NCBI RefSeq assembly: GCF_932526225.1
Contig: NC_064036.1
Location: 15,493,181 to 15,557,180 of the forward strand
Direction: 5' to 3'
DNA length: 64,000 bases
Source of the DNA: Nematostella vectensis
Taxonomy: Eukaryota; Cnidaria; Anthozoa; Actiniaria; Edwardsiidae
Below, piece after piece: positions 35,822 through 60,253 of the stretch (positions are counted from its first letter, which is position 1; the number at the start of each line of letters is the position of its first letter). The translations under genes were made by a program, and so were the position numbers. The notes under the pieces were generated by a model, which saw nothing but the letters and a program-made list of their open reading frames with translations, was not told where the DNA came from and searched no databases.

Positions 35822-37114
35822 CTAGTGAAACAAATGTGTCGCTGATGATCCGTTAAGAAATCGTGCGATATCGAGTCCATACGAGTATCTCAAGATAGAC
35901 TGCGAAGTTGCCCCGGATGGGCTCACATTCTTCTCAGTTACCGTTGACCCGTTGTTTGTCGGAGAGATCGGAGAAGCAGGCATTTGACTTTGATGTTTCT
36001 CGGCTGAATATTTCGCCTTCTTGCGCAATACTGTCTCGTTTAATCTCTTGATGTCCTCTTCTCGTCTCTGGAGCTGTGGTAGGTATAACTTGGCATAGGA
36101 GTCTCTTGTAGCTGTATCATTCCGGTTTTTTCCTGTCACGCCGGGCATTTGTATGTACGGAAGTGACGTCGACAATTTCTGGGGCGACTCCTGCGGCTCT
36201 TTCACCATGGTTGGTGCAACTGGTGACGTCTTTCTTTCCAAGATCCCGGATGCCAGCTCTGGTAGACTCAAAGACTTGTAGAGCTTCAACTCGGTTAATT
36301 CGATATTCTTTTTAGCGATAGTCGGGTTTTTCCTGGTCTCATCCTGGCAGTTTTGCAAGTCTTCCTGAGTCTTTTCTTCATTCTCGTGGTTTTCAATGCC
36401 CCGATATTCTGATAGTAAAGTATCAGCTTCTTTACAAATTCCTTGCCACTCGGAAAGGTGCGTTGTCTGAGAGCCCAGAAGACCCCTCATTCTCGCCTCT
36501 TTACACCTCCTGTAGTGAAGCCCTCTGTGAGATGCGACCTTGTGTTGAATTGACGGCTTCACCTGTTTGTTAGTTCTAAGAACACTCCCTTCGTAGTTGT
36601 CCCCAATCGTCACTTTAGGTGTGTTATAATCCTGTCGCTGTATTATGTTTACTTTCACCTCCGCAGAAGGAAATACTTTATGTTTGCTTGCACTAGTACT
36701 GGCGCTCGGTTGTGCTTTCCCGTTTGTAGTTGTGACCACAGTTTCCACATTTTCCTTTGCTTCTTGTTGTTCTTTTTTCTTTCGGCAACACTCCTCGCAC
36801 TCCACTTTTTCTCCCTCTTTGTTTTCATCGTGTTCAGTCTTCTCTCCGTCGCCATCGCTCTCTGTGTTTTCTTTCTTCTTCTCTTCGTCCTCTTTATTCT
36901 TATTTTGCCGTTTCTTCGACCTGACCTTCGGAATGAATCGCACCTCGACCAGACTATTAAACCTCACTCGCTTTTCCATGTTTTGTTTCCCGTGTTCCTG
37001 AATTTTTACAGTCACTAGAACGCTTTGAAGTTGAGCTTGCACATCTGAATCCTCGCTACTAGCCGGAGAAGAACTGCCGTCTTTCTCTTGCATATCGACG
37101 CTTACCATTAACAA
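35822..37114 (-). CDS. Single-exon gene, charged protein with RVRF motif
   Basis: An uninterrupted 430-aa frame from ATG at 37114. I do not recognise it as a known family. Residues about 48-62 read EKRVRFNSLVEVRFIPKV, matching KKVRFDLNHEVFFIP of the convergent gene at the same spacing. Both fit the RVxF plus hydrophobic-pair PP1-docking pattern. Next comes a strongly charged Lys/Glu/Asp stretch (about 63-120), with CEECC near residue 108, then Ser/Thr-rich and Lys-rich regions with SLSLPELASG and a helical LYLPQLQRREEDIKR (about 345-360). No signal peptide or membrane segment; mostly predicted disordered. The lack of introns stands out. Its start faces away from the adhesion GPCR gene 2.9 kb to the right. 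Function unknown. Confidence 0.75.
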   Translation of the reverse strand: MLMVSVDMQEKDGSSSPASSEDSDVQAQLQSVLVTVKIQEHGKQNMEKRVRFNSLVEVRFIPKVRSKKRQNKNKEDEEKKKENTESDGDGEKTEHDENKEGEKVECEECCRKKKEQQEAKENVETVVTTTNGKAQPSASTSASKHKVFPSAEVKVNIIQRQDYNTPKVTIGDNYEGSVLRTNKQVKPSIQHKVASHRGLHYRRCKEARMRGLLGSQTTHLSEWQGICKEADTLLSEYRGIENHENEEKTQEDLQNCQDETRKNPTIAKKNIELTELKLYKSLSLPELASGILERKTSPVAPTMVKEPQESPQKLSTSLPYIQMPGVTGKNRNDTATRDSYAKLYLPQLQRREEDIKRLNETVLRKKAKYSAEKHQSQMPASPISPTNNGSTVTEKNVSPSGATSQSILRYSYGLDIARFLNGSSATHLFH

Positions 37115-39996
37115 GATGAGTTAGAATGCCTACAAAAAACTTGACGATCCTTATACGTAACTCTAACAGGCATACTGGACCTTTGGCCACGGGCGTAGCG
37201 AGTTTTAAAAAGGTTCGAAATCAAAGACATCATCAACTCCTCATTACAGCAAATTACAGTTGCAGATAAAATTGCACAGTTTATTTATGCACCAGAATGT
37301 TCTTATTAATGGCTCGTGCCTACTCATTTGGTTGCAACGTGATTTCTCTATGTCGCTAGGAAATCCAAGGGAATGCACGGGGACACTTAGTTTTATCTGA
37401 CCCTCGCAAAGACTCTACTAGATATCCTTTAGAATCTATAGTCTGTGTGTTTATCTTCAAGCCTTTTAGCATGGAATAATGGATAATACCGGGATAAGTC
37501 TTGTATTGCAAGCCGATGTCGCAGTTGAATGTGTTGTTTATGTCCACTCCCCTCGAATTTTGTTATTTAATTCTGTGTTTGGGGTGTACAGACCCAACAC
37601 TCGTATCAAACTATTGTCCCTTCGACAATAACCACTTTGCTAAAGTCAAATAAACCTCAATTCCAGTATTTGAGTGCTAAAACCACCTACTCCAATTCAC
37701 AGCTCGCTTGTGGCTACTTGTAAACGAGACACTTGAAATCCGATACGTCTGTTAGCAGGTGTAAAATCGAATTTTTCTATATCGTCGAGATGTGTGTCCT
37801 CCGATCTGGCGCAAAAGAGTTTGACAGCACGGATGTGTGTGGATCGCATAAGAGCGTCCTCTTATCAGCCACACTTCTCCATTCTTCAAAACCAATTCAC
37901 AGGCCAGATTCTGTGAAAATCCAAAAAGCAAAAGTCCAATCCTGATTAAGTTATCACTGATAAAAAAGTACTCGCGATGTAGTTCTGGTGCAATTGAATT
38001 CGTACCTGGTAGAGTTGCTACCTGTGATTTGCACATTTATCCATAACAACACTATTTCAAAAGGCAATTGTTAAATGGGGTAATTAACACTTTATAATAA
38101 TGCCAGCCCTAATTACCGTGACGTTAACAAGATAGCGTTTACCGCTATTGAATAGCTAATTACACGGAACTGCCGAGTCTTTTTTGAGTGTTAGGAACCA
38201 AGGTTATGAAAAACAAGGTTAATCACGACTCTCCTTGTATTGGACGTCATTCCGTTTCTTGTGGGATGTTTATCAGGTTTTGAAAAAGAGTTTTGTTAAT
38301 GCCGGGAACATTTATTACAGGATTTATTTCACGTAATTTTCCTGGTATGGGAACACCGTTACGTTTTTTTCTTATTTTTGCTCCGAGGAACATGGATGAG
38401 CAAGAATGTTTGCCCTAATTTTTTGTGCACCCAAAACGGTGAGCCTGTGCTCGGTGCTTAACTTTATTCTTTTAGAATGCTTTATTGGCTTTATCTTAAA
38501 ATTAATGTTGAATATATGTGTTGCTATAGTAATGTAATGATGCCGATATCATGTGCAGCGCAGTACGCATGCGCGTGCTCTGGAGAAAACAAGCACAATC
38601 GTAGTGTTGAATCGTTCGAGAAAAGGTACGAAAGGCTGACTTCAGTCGCTGTTTTGACTAAATGTACAGCATTAAAACCACACTGTACAAACGATGACAG
38701 ATTTGTGTGATAATGAGGGAGTCATAAAGAAAATTATAGCCTTAGCTTTGCCCTAGTTTTCTAAGCATTCCCCAAAATGTGACAGTTCGCCGGTAAAAAG
38801 CCGCCATTTCAAAACAAAAAGGCTGGTTTAACCGCGCGGTACTGGAAATAGTCTTGCGTTTTTAAGCACTGGCCTAGTGATGCCATCATTGTAGAGCGAG
38901 GCCAGGGGAGACTGCTCGAGTTAGCAAGACCCGTTGTCTTTGCGCAAAAAAGAGTTCGCATACACGTCCGCCATGATAGAATCTTAAAAATTCCCATGGT
39001 CCAAGTCGCCCTAAGTAGACTTCGATATTTTTCACTCTACATCTCATCGAGCTGTGCGTAGCGTAGCCGTCAAAGACAGAGCTAGGAACCTTGTCATAGA
39101 TAGCGCTGTTGGGGTCGAAATCTCTAGGCTAGCCTTAAAGCTTAAGATTACATTTTGCGTTGAAAAGTTATTACATTTCGCGTTCCGCTGGGGCGAAATT
39201 AAATTCTTGACGATATCAATCACGGCAGTTGTTTTTCTAAATGGTCTAAAAGAGCCTGGGGCGAGCGAGCGGAAAACTTCAGGGCCTGGGCCTATTTTAA
39301 AATGGCGGCCTACAAAATCGTAGTTAACACAAATTCCTACAAGTTCACACGATTGAAGCGGACTTCGAAATATGGTTCATGATGTCCTTATAAGGAATTG
39401 ACCGAATCGGCTAGGAATTTTTTTTTGTTGACTACAGTTTTCAAAACAAGATTGATTGATATGGCTTCTTTCCGCTATAGAAAAGAATACAAACACTTCT
39501 AATCTATACATTATTTTTATAACGCAATAAAAAGCTGTTTGTCTCGTTTAAAAGTCAGAAAACAGTTTCCCATCAGTATGCGCATTCGCGTAGTGATGAC
39601 GTCATCATAAACCTGATTATAGCATCCAGCACCTGCTTCGGAATGTGACTTAGAATATATTTCCCCCAAAAATATTGATCCATGTACAACATCTTAACTA
39701 AACATTTCAGCAAATGAAAATGGTTTATTTTACACTACCAGCATAGCTTTTATAGTTCTTTGTGCCTCGTTATATGTTAGCGGATACAAGAGATCGTCGT
39801 GAATTCGTCGAGTTCTGCCGATGCTTTTCGGGGCCAATATTGTAATATTTATTGCCATGGGTCCTCTATGAATTATTAAGGCTTTTTAACATTTCCATAT
39901 TCTAGATTCTAACTGCGCAAAACTCATTTGACGGACGGTTTTTGATGAGTTAAAAATTCACAAAATACTTCCGAAATTTGCGTTTCCCCGGCGTTA
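37115..39996. other. Interval between single-exon gene (-) and adhesion GPCR (+)
   Basis: No coding exon is recognised. It contains dispersed repeat copy 2 (38563-38873). Promoters of both flanking genes should lie here because they diverge, but I recognise no specific element. Confidence 0.5.
38563..38873 (+). repeat. Dispersed repeat, copy 2
   Basis: Matches the interior of the transposon at 4151-5049 (4608-4903) in the same orientation, with about 10-15 percent differences by eye and a replaced stretch near 38670-38710. I find no matching terminal inverted repeat near this copy, so it may be a fragment or belong to a different element. Confidence 0.85.
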
Positions 39997-52974
<12,978 letters not shown>

Positions 52975-55419
52975 GACATGCAGCGACACCCTATTGAGCA
53001 CGTACTACTGCACAGAGTAGCCCTAGAAGCAAAGCACTTTTCGAGGCAACGATGAGGGAACGAGATCAGACAAGCAGAGAGCTAGACAGGGTCATTTCTC
53101 CCAGAAGTTAAAGAAAATAAGTAACGTTTCGTGAGGATTATTACACCCATCGGTAGGATATATTTCCGTTTAATTTAAAATTAACGAATGCAATCTCAAA
53201 TATATACAACCTTCCCTTTCAAGTTTAGAGGTTTCGCAACCCAAAAGCCTTAATAGCCAAATAAAAATATTTTTGGCCAGTTTTTCTCGTGACTTGTTCA
53301 GTATTGTAGGAGCCTTTAATTTTCAATTGTATAGCTGATCAGGCTTCAAATAAAAAAAGGACGCACAAAGTTGTTGTTTTTTTTGGGGGGGGGGGGGGTA
53401 GAGGGGTAAATTTCGTTAAGTTCAATATCGTTCTCGCTAGAACGACCACAGGCGGTAGGAGAATACCTAATATTGAAGTTAGTCCAGCGATACAGTGTTT
53501 TTCCGACGACTGTGGAGTTCCTTGCTTGGATTAGTTTTCTTACAGTTGTTACGGTCTTCGCGAATCAAGGTCTATTGTGAATAACTGACAACTGTCTTGT
53601 GAAAAGGTATCCTCGCGCGGGTCCACAACAAGGATACCAATTTCAACAAATACGATATCTGTTTATTTTATTGGTGAAATAAGAGTTTCGCTTACAAAGT
53701 GTAACACATTGATTCACATGAACTACGTTTAAATTTTAAATGGTAGACTCAAAAGTGCACAAAAATACTATTTTCTTGCGCTACTTTACCTAATGCATTA
53801 GCAAGCAATCACAAACAATAGGAATCACAAATAAGACAATACACATATTAACGCGAAAGCATACGATTAATGTAATGTATATACTCTATAGTTGTTAACG
53901 AACCTAAGGCTGAGTTCAAACGTCGTATTATCCATGAGCCGTATTCAATGCAAATGTTGCAAATAAAGGTGAAACAATCTACTTGATTCATTTGCAAACA
54001 TTTGCATTGAATACGGCTCATGGATAATACGACGTTTGAACTGAGCCTAATTGAAACAGGTCGTCTTCACACCCTTCATACTGAAGTTCTTCCAAAATAA
54101 CTGTTAATTTATTCCAAGAAAAACGTGAATTTTCCAGGAAAAGTTAGAAGAACACTTATTCGATGGTGGAACTGCGGGCCACGCGTTTGCACAATACGAA
54201 TGGCACCGTCTTATTAAGCTAACTATGAAAAAATTCCATTCCCAAACAACTTACGTAAAAAATAAAGGGTGGTCTCTAGGTTCCTATACCTGCTCAGACA
54301 TCGTCAAAGAAAAAAATTTAATCTCTGCGTTAAATCCTTTCACAACAATCAACATTATATCTAATAACACCCAACAGAGCTAAATAAAAGGGAAGCTTCA
54401 ATATATGGTACTCATCTTGTAACTTCTTTAGTAGCCTTAAAATAGTTTTGAATTTTGCCGACAAAAATATATTCTTAGAATCCTTGCCAGGTTCATATCT
54501 AGTACAGCATACACCATTAATATCATAAAACATCGATCAAGAACGGTAAGACATGCCCTTATACAGCTTTTATAAAGTAGGTTATAAAATAACCATAGTG
54601 GGCTAAGTTATTAGCTACTTGATAAAGGCGCTGTTATTCATTGTCTTCATGGTTTATCTAATAAAAGACACTCATCATAATAATTACTTACTGGTGTATA
54701 TATTGGCCATGCCAAGTTAAGGGGCTTAGAGGCCAAAGCAAGATGAGGGTCTAGTATCAGACAACACCCTTTAGGGGTTGACCATATAATTTTCGAAGGA
54801 AGGGGGGGTGTTGACCAAGATTTTTTTAGTTAAATTAAGAATTAAACGGTCAGCCTTTAAGCTGCCACAATCATGTCACCTTACAAAGCACATTTGACAC
54901 TTATCAGTACTACATACACACAAACATGTTTATAAAGAATAACACATCCATGATGCATTGATGACAGTTCTTCAAGAATTAAGAGTTTCTGTCACTCACT
55001 TGCTAGCAACAACAACTGCCTAGCCTCACACACAACTTATCTTCCTTTCATCCACCTCACTTCAACCCAGTGGGAGATATTCCATAAAGTCAAGAATTGC
55101 ATATTTAGAGTTTTTCATCTTTGGCTTATCATCACATTGTTATCTTTTGAAAGCTCATAGGGTAATTCCAGGAAAAACTGTGCATCTTGATTAAACTAAA
55201 AAATTCCCCATAAATTAAACTTTTTTTATTATACACTAGTGTGCTAAGATCATTTTTAATAAGATCAAGAATGAAGCACATGCTGATGATAAAAACTCCT
55301 AGATGGCAATATGAAAGATCTTTGGCTGGGTAGAGTAAGAGCTTGGCTTATTGGACGTAGCATTAAATATAATACCTCCTAGTCTTCATAAAATATTGAA
55401 GCTTTGTTGATAGGGTTCA
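52975..55419. other. Tail-to-tail interval between the GPCR and eIF4E
   Basis: It should hold the 3' UTRs of both genes; AATAAA-like motifs lie near 53260 (+) and 53350 (+). A G run is at 53385-53397. A 140-bp foldback MITE lies at 53908-54047. I see no further gene. Confidence 0.55.
53908..54047. mobile_element. 140-bp foldback MITE with TAA duplication
   Basis: Two arms of about 55 bp are almost perfect inverted copies (GGCTGAGTTCAAACGTCGTA at the left, its complement at the right) around a loop of about 25 bp. TAA flanks both ends (53905-53907 and 54048-54050), the 3-bp target typical of PIF/Harbinger elements. No coding capacity. Confidence 0.85.
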
Positions 55420-58400
55420 TCATACTGAGAATAGGGACTTTGTGGTGGATCCTGTCTTGGTCATTGTGTCTTGGTGAGCCTGGCAAACAATACATAAGTG
55501 ACACACTTAAAAAACAACAACTTTAGAAGTACAACAAGCCATGGCTCCTGGCAAACAACTATAGATGTACAACAAGCCATACTGAACATGACATATTATA
55601 TTACACAAAAAAGGCTTGAGCAACATCAATAACCAAATTGATATAGTTTCATTGCTTTAATTTTTTGACACTTTTTGGTAGATTATTCTTAGTTTTAATA
55701 TTTCAAAATTTTAGAAATGTAAATGTATCAATTGTATCATCTTGTAGCGTTTTGCATTAAATGATACATGAAATATGCCCAGTCACACAAAAAAGCACAC
55801 ACGGAGGGTACAGGCAGAGATTGACTGAACACAGCTGTTGATTTCTGAAGCCCTCTTACCTGATATCCTATGAACATTTTTGGTGGAAGTCCTAACCTTT
55901 CCTTGAAAACTTGCCTGAAATGAGATATTACCTTTTTATATTTCTTGACAGTAACACATTTGTCACACATTTTATTTATCCATGTGAAGATAATGGCAAA
56001 ATAACTATGCAAAAACATATTTCTATTCCATTTACTAAAAATGCCTAGGCAAAAACAAAGTTTTACCTTTCATTTACTTAATTCAATAGAAAATATTGCA
56101 ATAAAAAGAATCCCTACTCGTATTTGGCATTTTGCTAAAAAATAACAAAAAAGCAGCTGTCAGAGAATCTTAAATGGCAAGTAAGTTCAATGCATAGTTT
56201 AATAATAGGGACCTTAAGCATGCGAAAATGTAGAACGCCACAGACGCAGCATAGTTGGAACGCTGAGAATGACGCGCTTGCAAATCCAAGGTCCCTAATA
56301 ACCCACCCTATCCTTCTTGTTCCCTCTTCATCAGTAGCATTCCCTGTCCATACAGCAATCTTGTCACCCTTGTTACGAATTTGGACAACAGCACCACAAA
56401 CACCCTCAGAGTATTCACCAAAGGCTTCTCCTATAAGGCACAGCAGCTGCAAAAAAAAACCGGGAGCTGAGTGAAAGATATAGAGATAACAAAGTTTGCT
56501 TTTATTTCTTATTTTAAAATAGTCAAATCAAAATATTGGTCTGTCGTCAATGCTGCATTTTGATTGGTTGACATTTTAACTAGCAAGTCATACAAATTAA
56601 AGCAAAAAAGTTCTGAATTTGAAAGTAGAAAAATAAGAAATGTCTAACCAGATATGGTTTTTGGCCATAAAAATTGACCTTCTTTTCGTGATTTGACTAA
56701 AATAAGGCCTTTGGCCTCATGCTCTATTCACTCAGAGCCTGAGGGGTTAAGGGATAACTGTAAATATTAAACTACGTTAAAAGCGGTGATCACACCAGTT
56801 TACTGGCAACCAGTCACATCAGTCTGATTATCAGCCACGTCCTTGAAGAAACTTCCAATAGACACACTGCTTTTTGAACTGGAAATAATCTGGTGTGATG
56901 CCGGTTTAAAAATTCACCTATCAGCCAAAAACTATCAAACATTCCAGAGGGTTAAAGCACTTACCATCTCTAGCCAGAATCTATCAAGGTCACTGTCTCC
57001 GATTCTCATTACAGAGGGTTCAAGCACTTACCGTCTCTAGCCAGAATCTATCAAGATCACTCTGTCTCTGATTCTTATTTGTGTTTATAAGCCAGCGTCC
57101 ACCATCCTTATTTCTCTTGTCTTCCCACATAGGTTCAATTCCGTCCTAGAAATGAAAGATTTCTATTAGCAAAAATGTTATGTGATCAGTGCCAATCCCA
57201 AATGCCTTTTAAATTTTCATACATGCACAATTATATCAAATATCCACAAATGGGGATTACTGTGCTTGGTGACATTCACAAAACCAGAGGTGAATACTGC
57301 AACTGTTTCAAGTACACAGGAAATATCTCTTATTCAAGTGACATTTACAAAACCAGAGTTCAACAACTGCTTCAAGCAAACAGGAATATATCTCTTATTC
57401 TACTCAAAGTCGATGTGCACTTTGTCAAGAACTCATTCATCATTTTTATCTTATCTTTTTTAATTGGTCAAACTTTATTCTCTATATCTGTACTTTCTCT
57501 CCCCTTATGAAATAGAACAACTTACAATTTAGGCCTACAACACACTAATGTAGGTGATTTTGTACAATAGTATGAGGGAATTTAAATCGCCTGCTGAAAA
57601 TCGCCAGGTCTGTCTTTGCGGTGATGGCAAATTCTATGTAAACCTCTGATTCATCTGATACTGACGATAAAATTCACTGATGATCACCAGCAATTGAATT
57701 TGCTCATACAGACAAAATCGCCTAGTGTGTCGTAGGCTTGAGTGTTAGTCAGAATTAATCACCTGAAAGCTGCCAAGACCTAGTGTTTACGAGACAAAAG
57801 GATTAATATTACACTTCTAACCTTGAATAATGAATAGTCACAGCCTGGCTGTAATCTGCTTGCTTGTTGTATATGGTTATATATTCTGTGAAAAATCAAC
57901 AATCACAATAAACACAATAAACATGCAATACACAATATACACATTCACACACATCTACTTAAAAAGAAAAATGGTAAAAAAATTAAATGTCAACTTACCC
58001 CCAGAAGTCCTCCACCTTTATTTTAAAGTAGAAATCAGTAAAGGAAACTTAATATTGGCTTAAATGAACAGAAAACTTGATAAAATAGCCTTAAAAATAA
58101 CCCACAAAGAGGGGTTAATATGGCTCCCATCCAGCAATGTCAGATTAGATCATTTGACACAGACCAATTGAGAAATCAGCATAAGATACTAAAGTATATC
58201 TAAAGCTTGAACGCTTAGACAAAAGATAAGTGACAGAGAGCCTAAACACACAATATTAATGCAAAAAATATTTGGATAATGAAACCTATTAAAACTAAAG
58301 GATGTATCTTCTATCTGAACTATCAAATGTAGCAGCCTTCTACCAACTTTCAAACAAGGTTGCTGCAGTGTGGAAATTCTATATTTGTTTTAATGTACAC

Positions 58401-60253
58401 TTGATTATTTATTTGGAAATTATTGAAACACTGTGAGCTACCACACATGGATACTCAGAGTGCAACCTTATTTGAAACACTGTAGGGGTATACAAAGTGT
58501 AACCCTGATAACTCAAACTCAATTAATTTGAACTTCCTGTTAACTCGCACAGTGTCAAGCTCTTTAAAGACTAATTTTCAGTAATTTCTAATGGGACTTC
58601 CTGGTAATTCAAACTGCTTTGCAATTCCCTTGAGGATCTAAGTTAGCTTGTTTATATTGAAATAAAAATAAACAAATAACTTCAAAAGCAATATGTACAT
58701 CTACCATTATAATCATATTATCTTTTCAAGGATACAGTATCAAAAGAGGTAATGTTCCTTAAATTAGCTGCCCATGATTTGGACTTGTCATTCTTGAAGA
58801 ACCATAAGACCCATCGATTCTGAAGTGGATGCTTCATATACTTTTTAGAAACTGCTACAGCATTTTCTTCACTGTCTTCTTCTTTCTTCTGGAATAAAGA
58901 AAAACTGGCATTATTACTAGGGTGACTAGAAAAATGACAAACATGCTGTAGAATAACTAAACAATCTACTTAAGAATGTTGAAATCAAAGAAAAAACATC
59001 AACACAAGGTTGATACAGTATTTTTTTAAGCTTCTAGGAAGACAGAGTAGTTTACACTGTTGTTTGGAGCATTTGCCTTTGTCAGCGCTAGAGGCTCATC
59101 TTATACCCATCCCTTTTGCCCAACACAGAGGTGTAAAACAAACCATTCCAATATTGGGTTTATTTATCTCTCTAAGAAAATGGTAAGGAGAAAAAAACTG
59201 GAGTTTCAAAGAGGAAATATAGACCCCTTTTAGACATGTTTGGTTAAGGCCATGTACTTCATGATAACAGGGAACCTCTACCATTTATATAACATTTTTA
59301 CATATTTGAATTGACAGGCAAAGCTTAGTTTATGTATCAAAAATATAAAACCTAATCATCATAAACAACTACTTTTGAGAAGTCAGAATTTACTTATAAT
59401 ACTAAGTTTCTTTTTCAACGTTTTTTGGATGTTTATTTTATGGTCAATATTATAAAATGTCATGCCCACAATATAATGTGGCCACACTTGTATTTTTTTA
59501 CTACAGCGGCGTCATCCTACCCACAACACCAACACAGTACATGCTAGCATACAAAAAATTTCATATAATACTTTAATCGACGTACTTTAATAGAAGCATA
59601 TATAAGGCCCAGGCCATAGTACTTGTTTTGTGATTTCTTTTTCTTTAAATCGTTTTTTTTATATATATCAGCGTCGTGGTAGCTCTCCTCACAATCATCT
59701 CACGCACAAATTTCATCATAGCTTGCACGAGTCACCTAATTCAATCGGAATCTTAAATACTTCGAAGGCAAAACCACCTTGTGAGGGTATACTGCGTGTG
59801 ATAATTGAAATGTGTAGAGTTTTATCGTGTAAAACACCAAACCACGACCACGAGAATGAAAGCAAAGGTCGATCAGGAACGGCCCAGACTCAAGGGCTAA
59901 GCAGAAATACCAAGACTTTGATCGAAAAATTATCACAACGGCAACGTATTAGGCTTTATATGTGTCTATCACATTTTAACAGGTATTTATTCTAAAGAAT
60001 TTCCGATGAAAATATTGTACATTCATTGAAAATAAGTACAAATATGTAGATTATCAATAGTTACGTGAATAAACTTGGCTGAGATTGCAGGCACACGGGC
60101 TTGCCACAAGAGGAACGGATTTCGCGAACAAAACCAAACAATTCCCCGTTAAATTTCCGGTCAAGACTATCTCTGATTACTAGCCAAAATACTCACATCC
60201 TCTGTTGTCGTTTCTTTCTTTTCTTTGGTCGCCGTTTCGTCTCCAGAAGCCAT
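55420..60253 (-). CDS. EIF4E: Eukaryotic translation initiation factor 4E
   Basis: Eight exons on the minus strand: 60253-60197, 58888-58736, 58015-57999, 57885-57822, 57145-57032, 56446-56307, 55914-55860 and 55479-55420. All phases agree and the product is 219 aa, close to the usual 217. eIF4E binds the mRNA cap and eIF4G to start translation. Visible marks are HPLQNRWVLWFF, SWAANLRNI (cap Trp equivalent to human W56), VEDFW (eIF4G surface), GIEPMWEDK (cap Trp and Glu, as W102/E103), LDRFWLETLLCLIGEAF, CGAVVQIRNKGDKIAVWT, ERLGLPPK and a GSTTK C-terminus with the Ser matching the human phosphorylation site. Exon 3 is only 17 nt. The acidic N-terminus (MASGDETATKEKKE) is ordinary for the family. 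Exon 4 to 5 intron includes a small tandem duplication with a copied donor. Confidence 0.96.
56781..56905. mobile_element. 125-bp TTAA MITE in an eIF4E intron
   Basis: It is bounded by TTAA (56777-56780 and 56906-56909). The ends are a weaker inverted repeat (left AAGCGGTGATCACACCAG, complement of right ACCGGCATCACACCAG). Its interior shares CACGTCCTTGAAGAAACTTC and the following TAGACACACTGCTTTT with the MITE at 33483-33728, so the two are relatives. Confidence 0.7.
56953..57083 (-). repeat. Tandem duplication that copies an exon end and its donor
   Basis: About 65 bp (57014-57083) is repeated at about 56950-57018. Both copies contain AGCACTTACC(G/A)TCTCTAGCCA, which on the minus strand is the last part of eIF4E exon 5 (CTGGCTAGAGA) plus its GTAAGTGCT donor. 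Using the second donor would add in-frame residues V-S-A and then a stop. Confidence 0.85.
58889..60196 (-). other. eIF4E intron 1
   Basis: AT-rich with no clear repeat. A 121-codon + strand frame at 59630-59995 has no start context or recognisable domain and is not called. Confidence 0.5.

Noticed and set aside
37733..38036. Overlapping 70- and 94-codon frames
   Set aside because: Both strands open by chance, no splice or start evidence.
59630..59995. 121-codon + strand frame in eIF4E intron 1
   Set aside because: No ATG context, domain or splice support; antisense to an intron.
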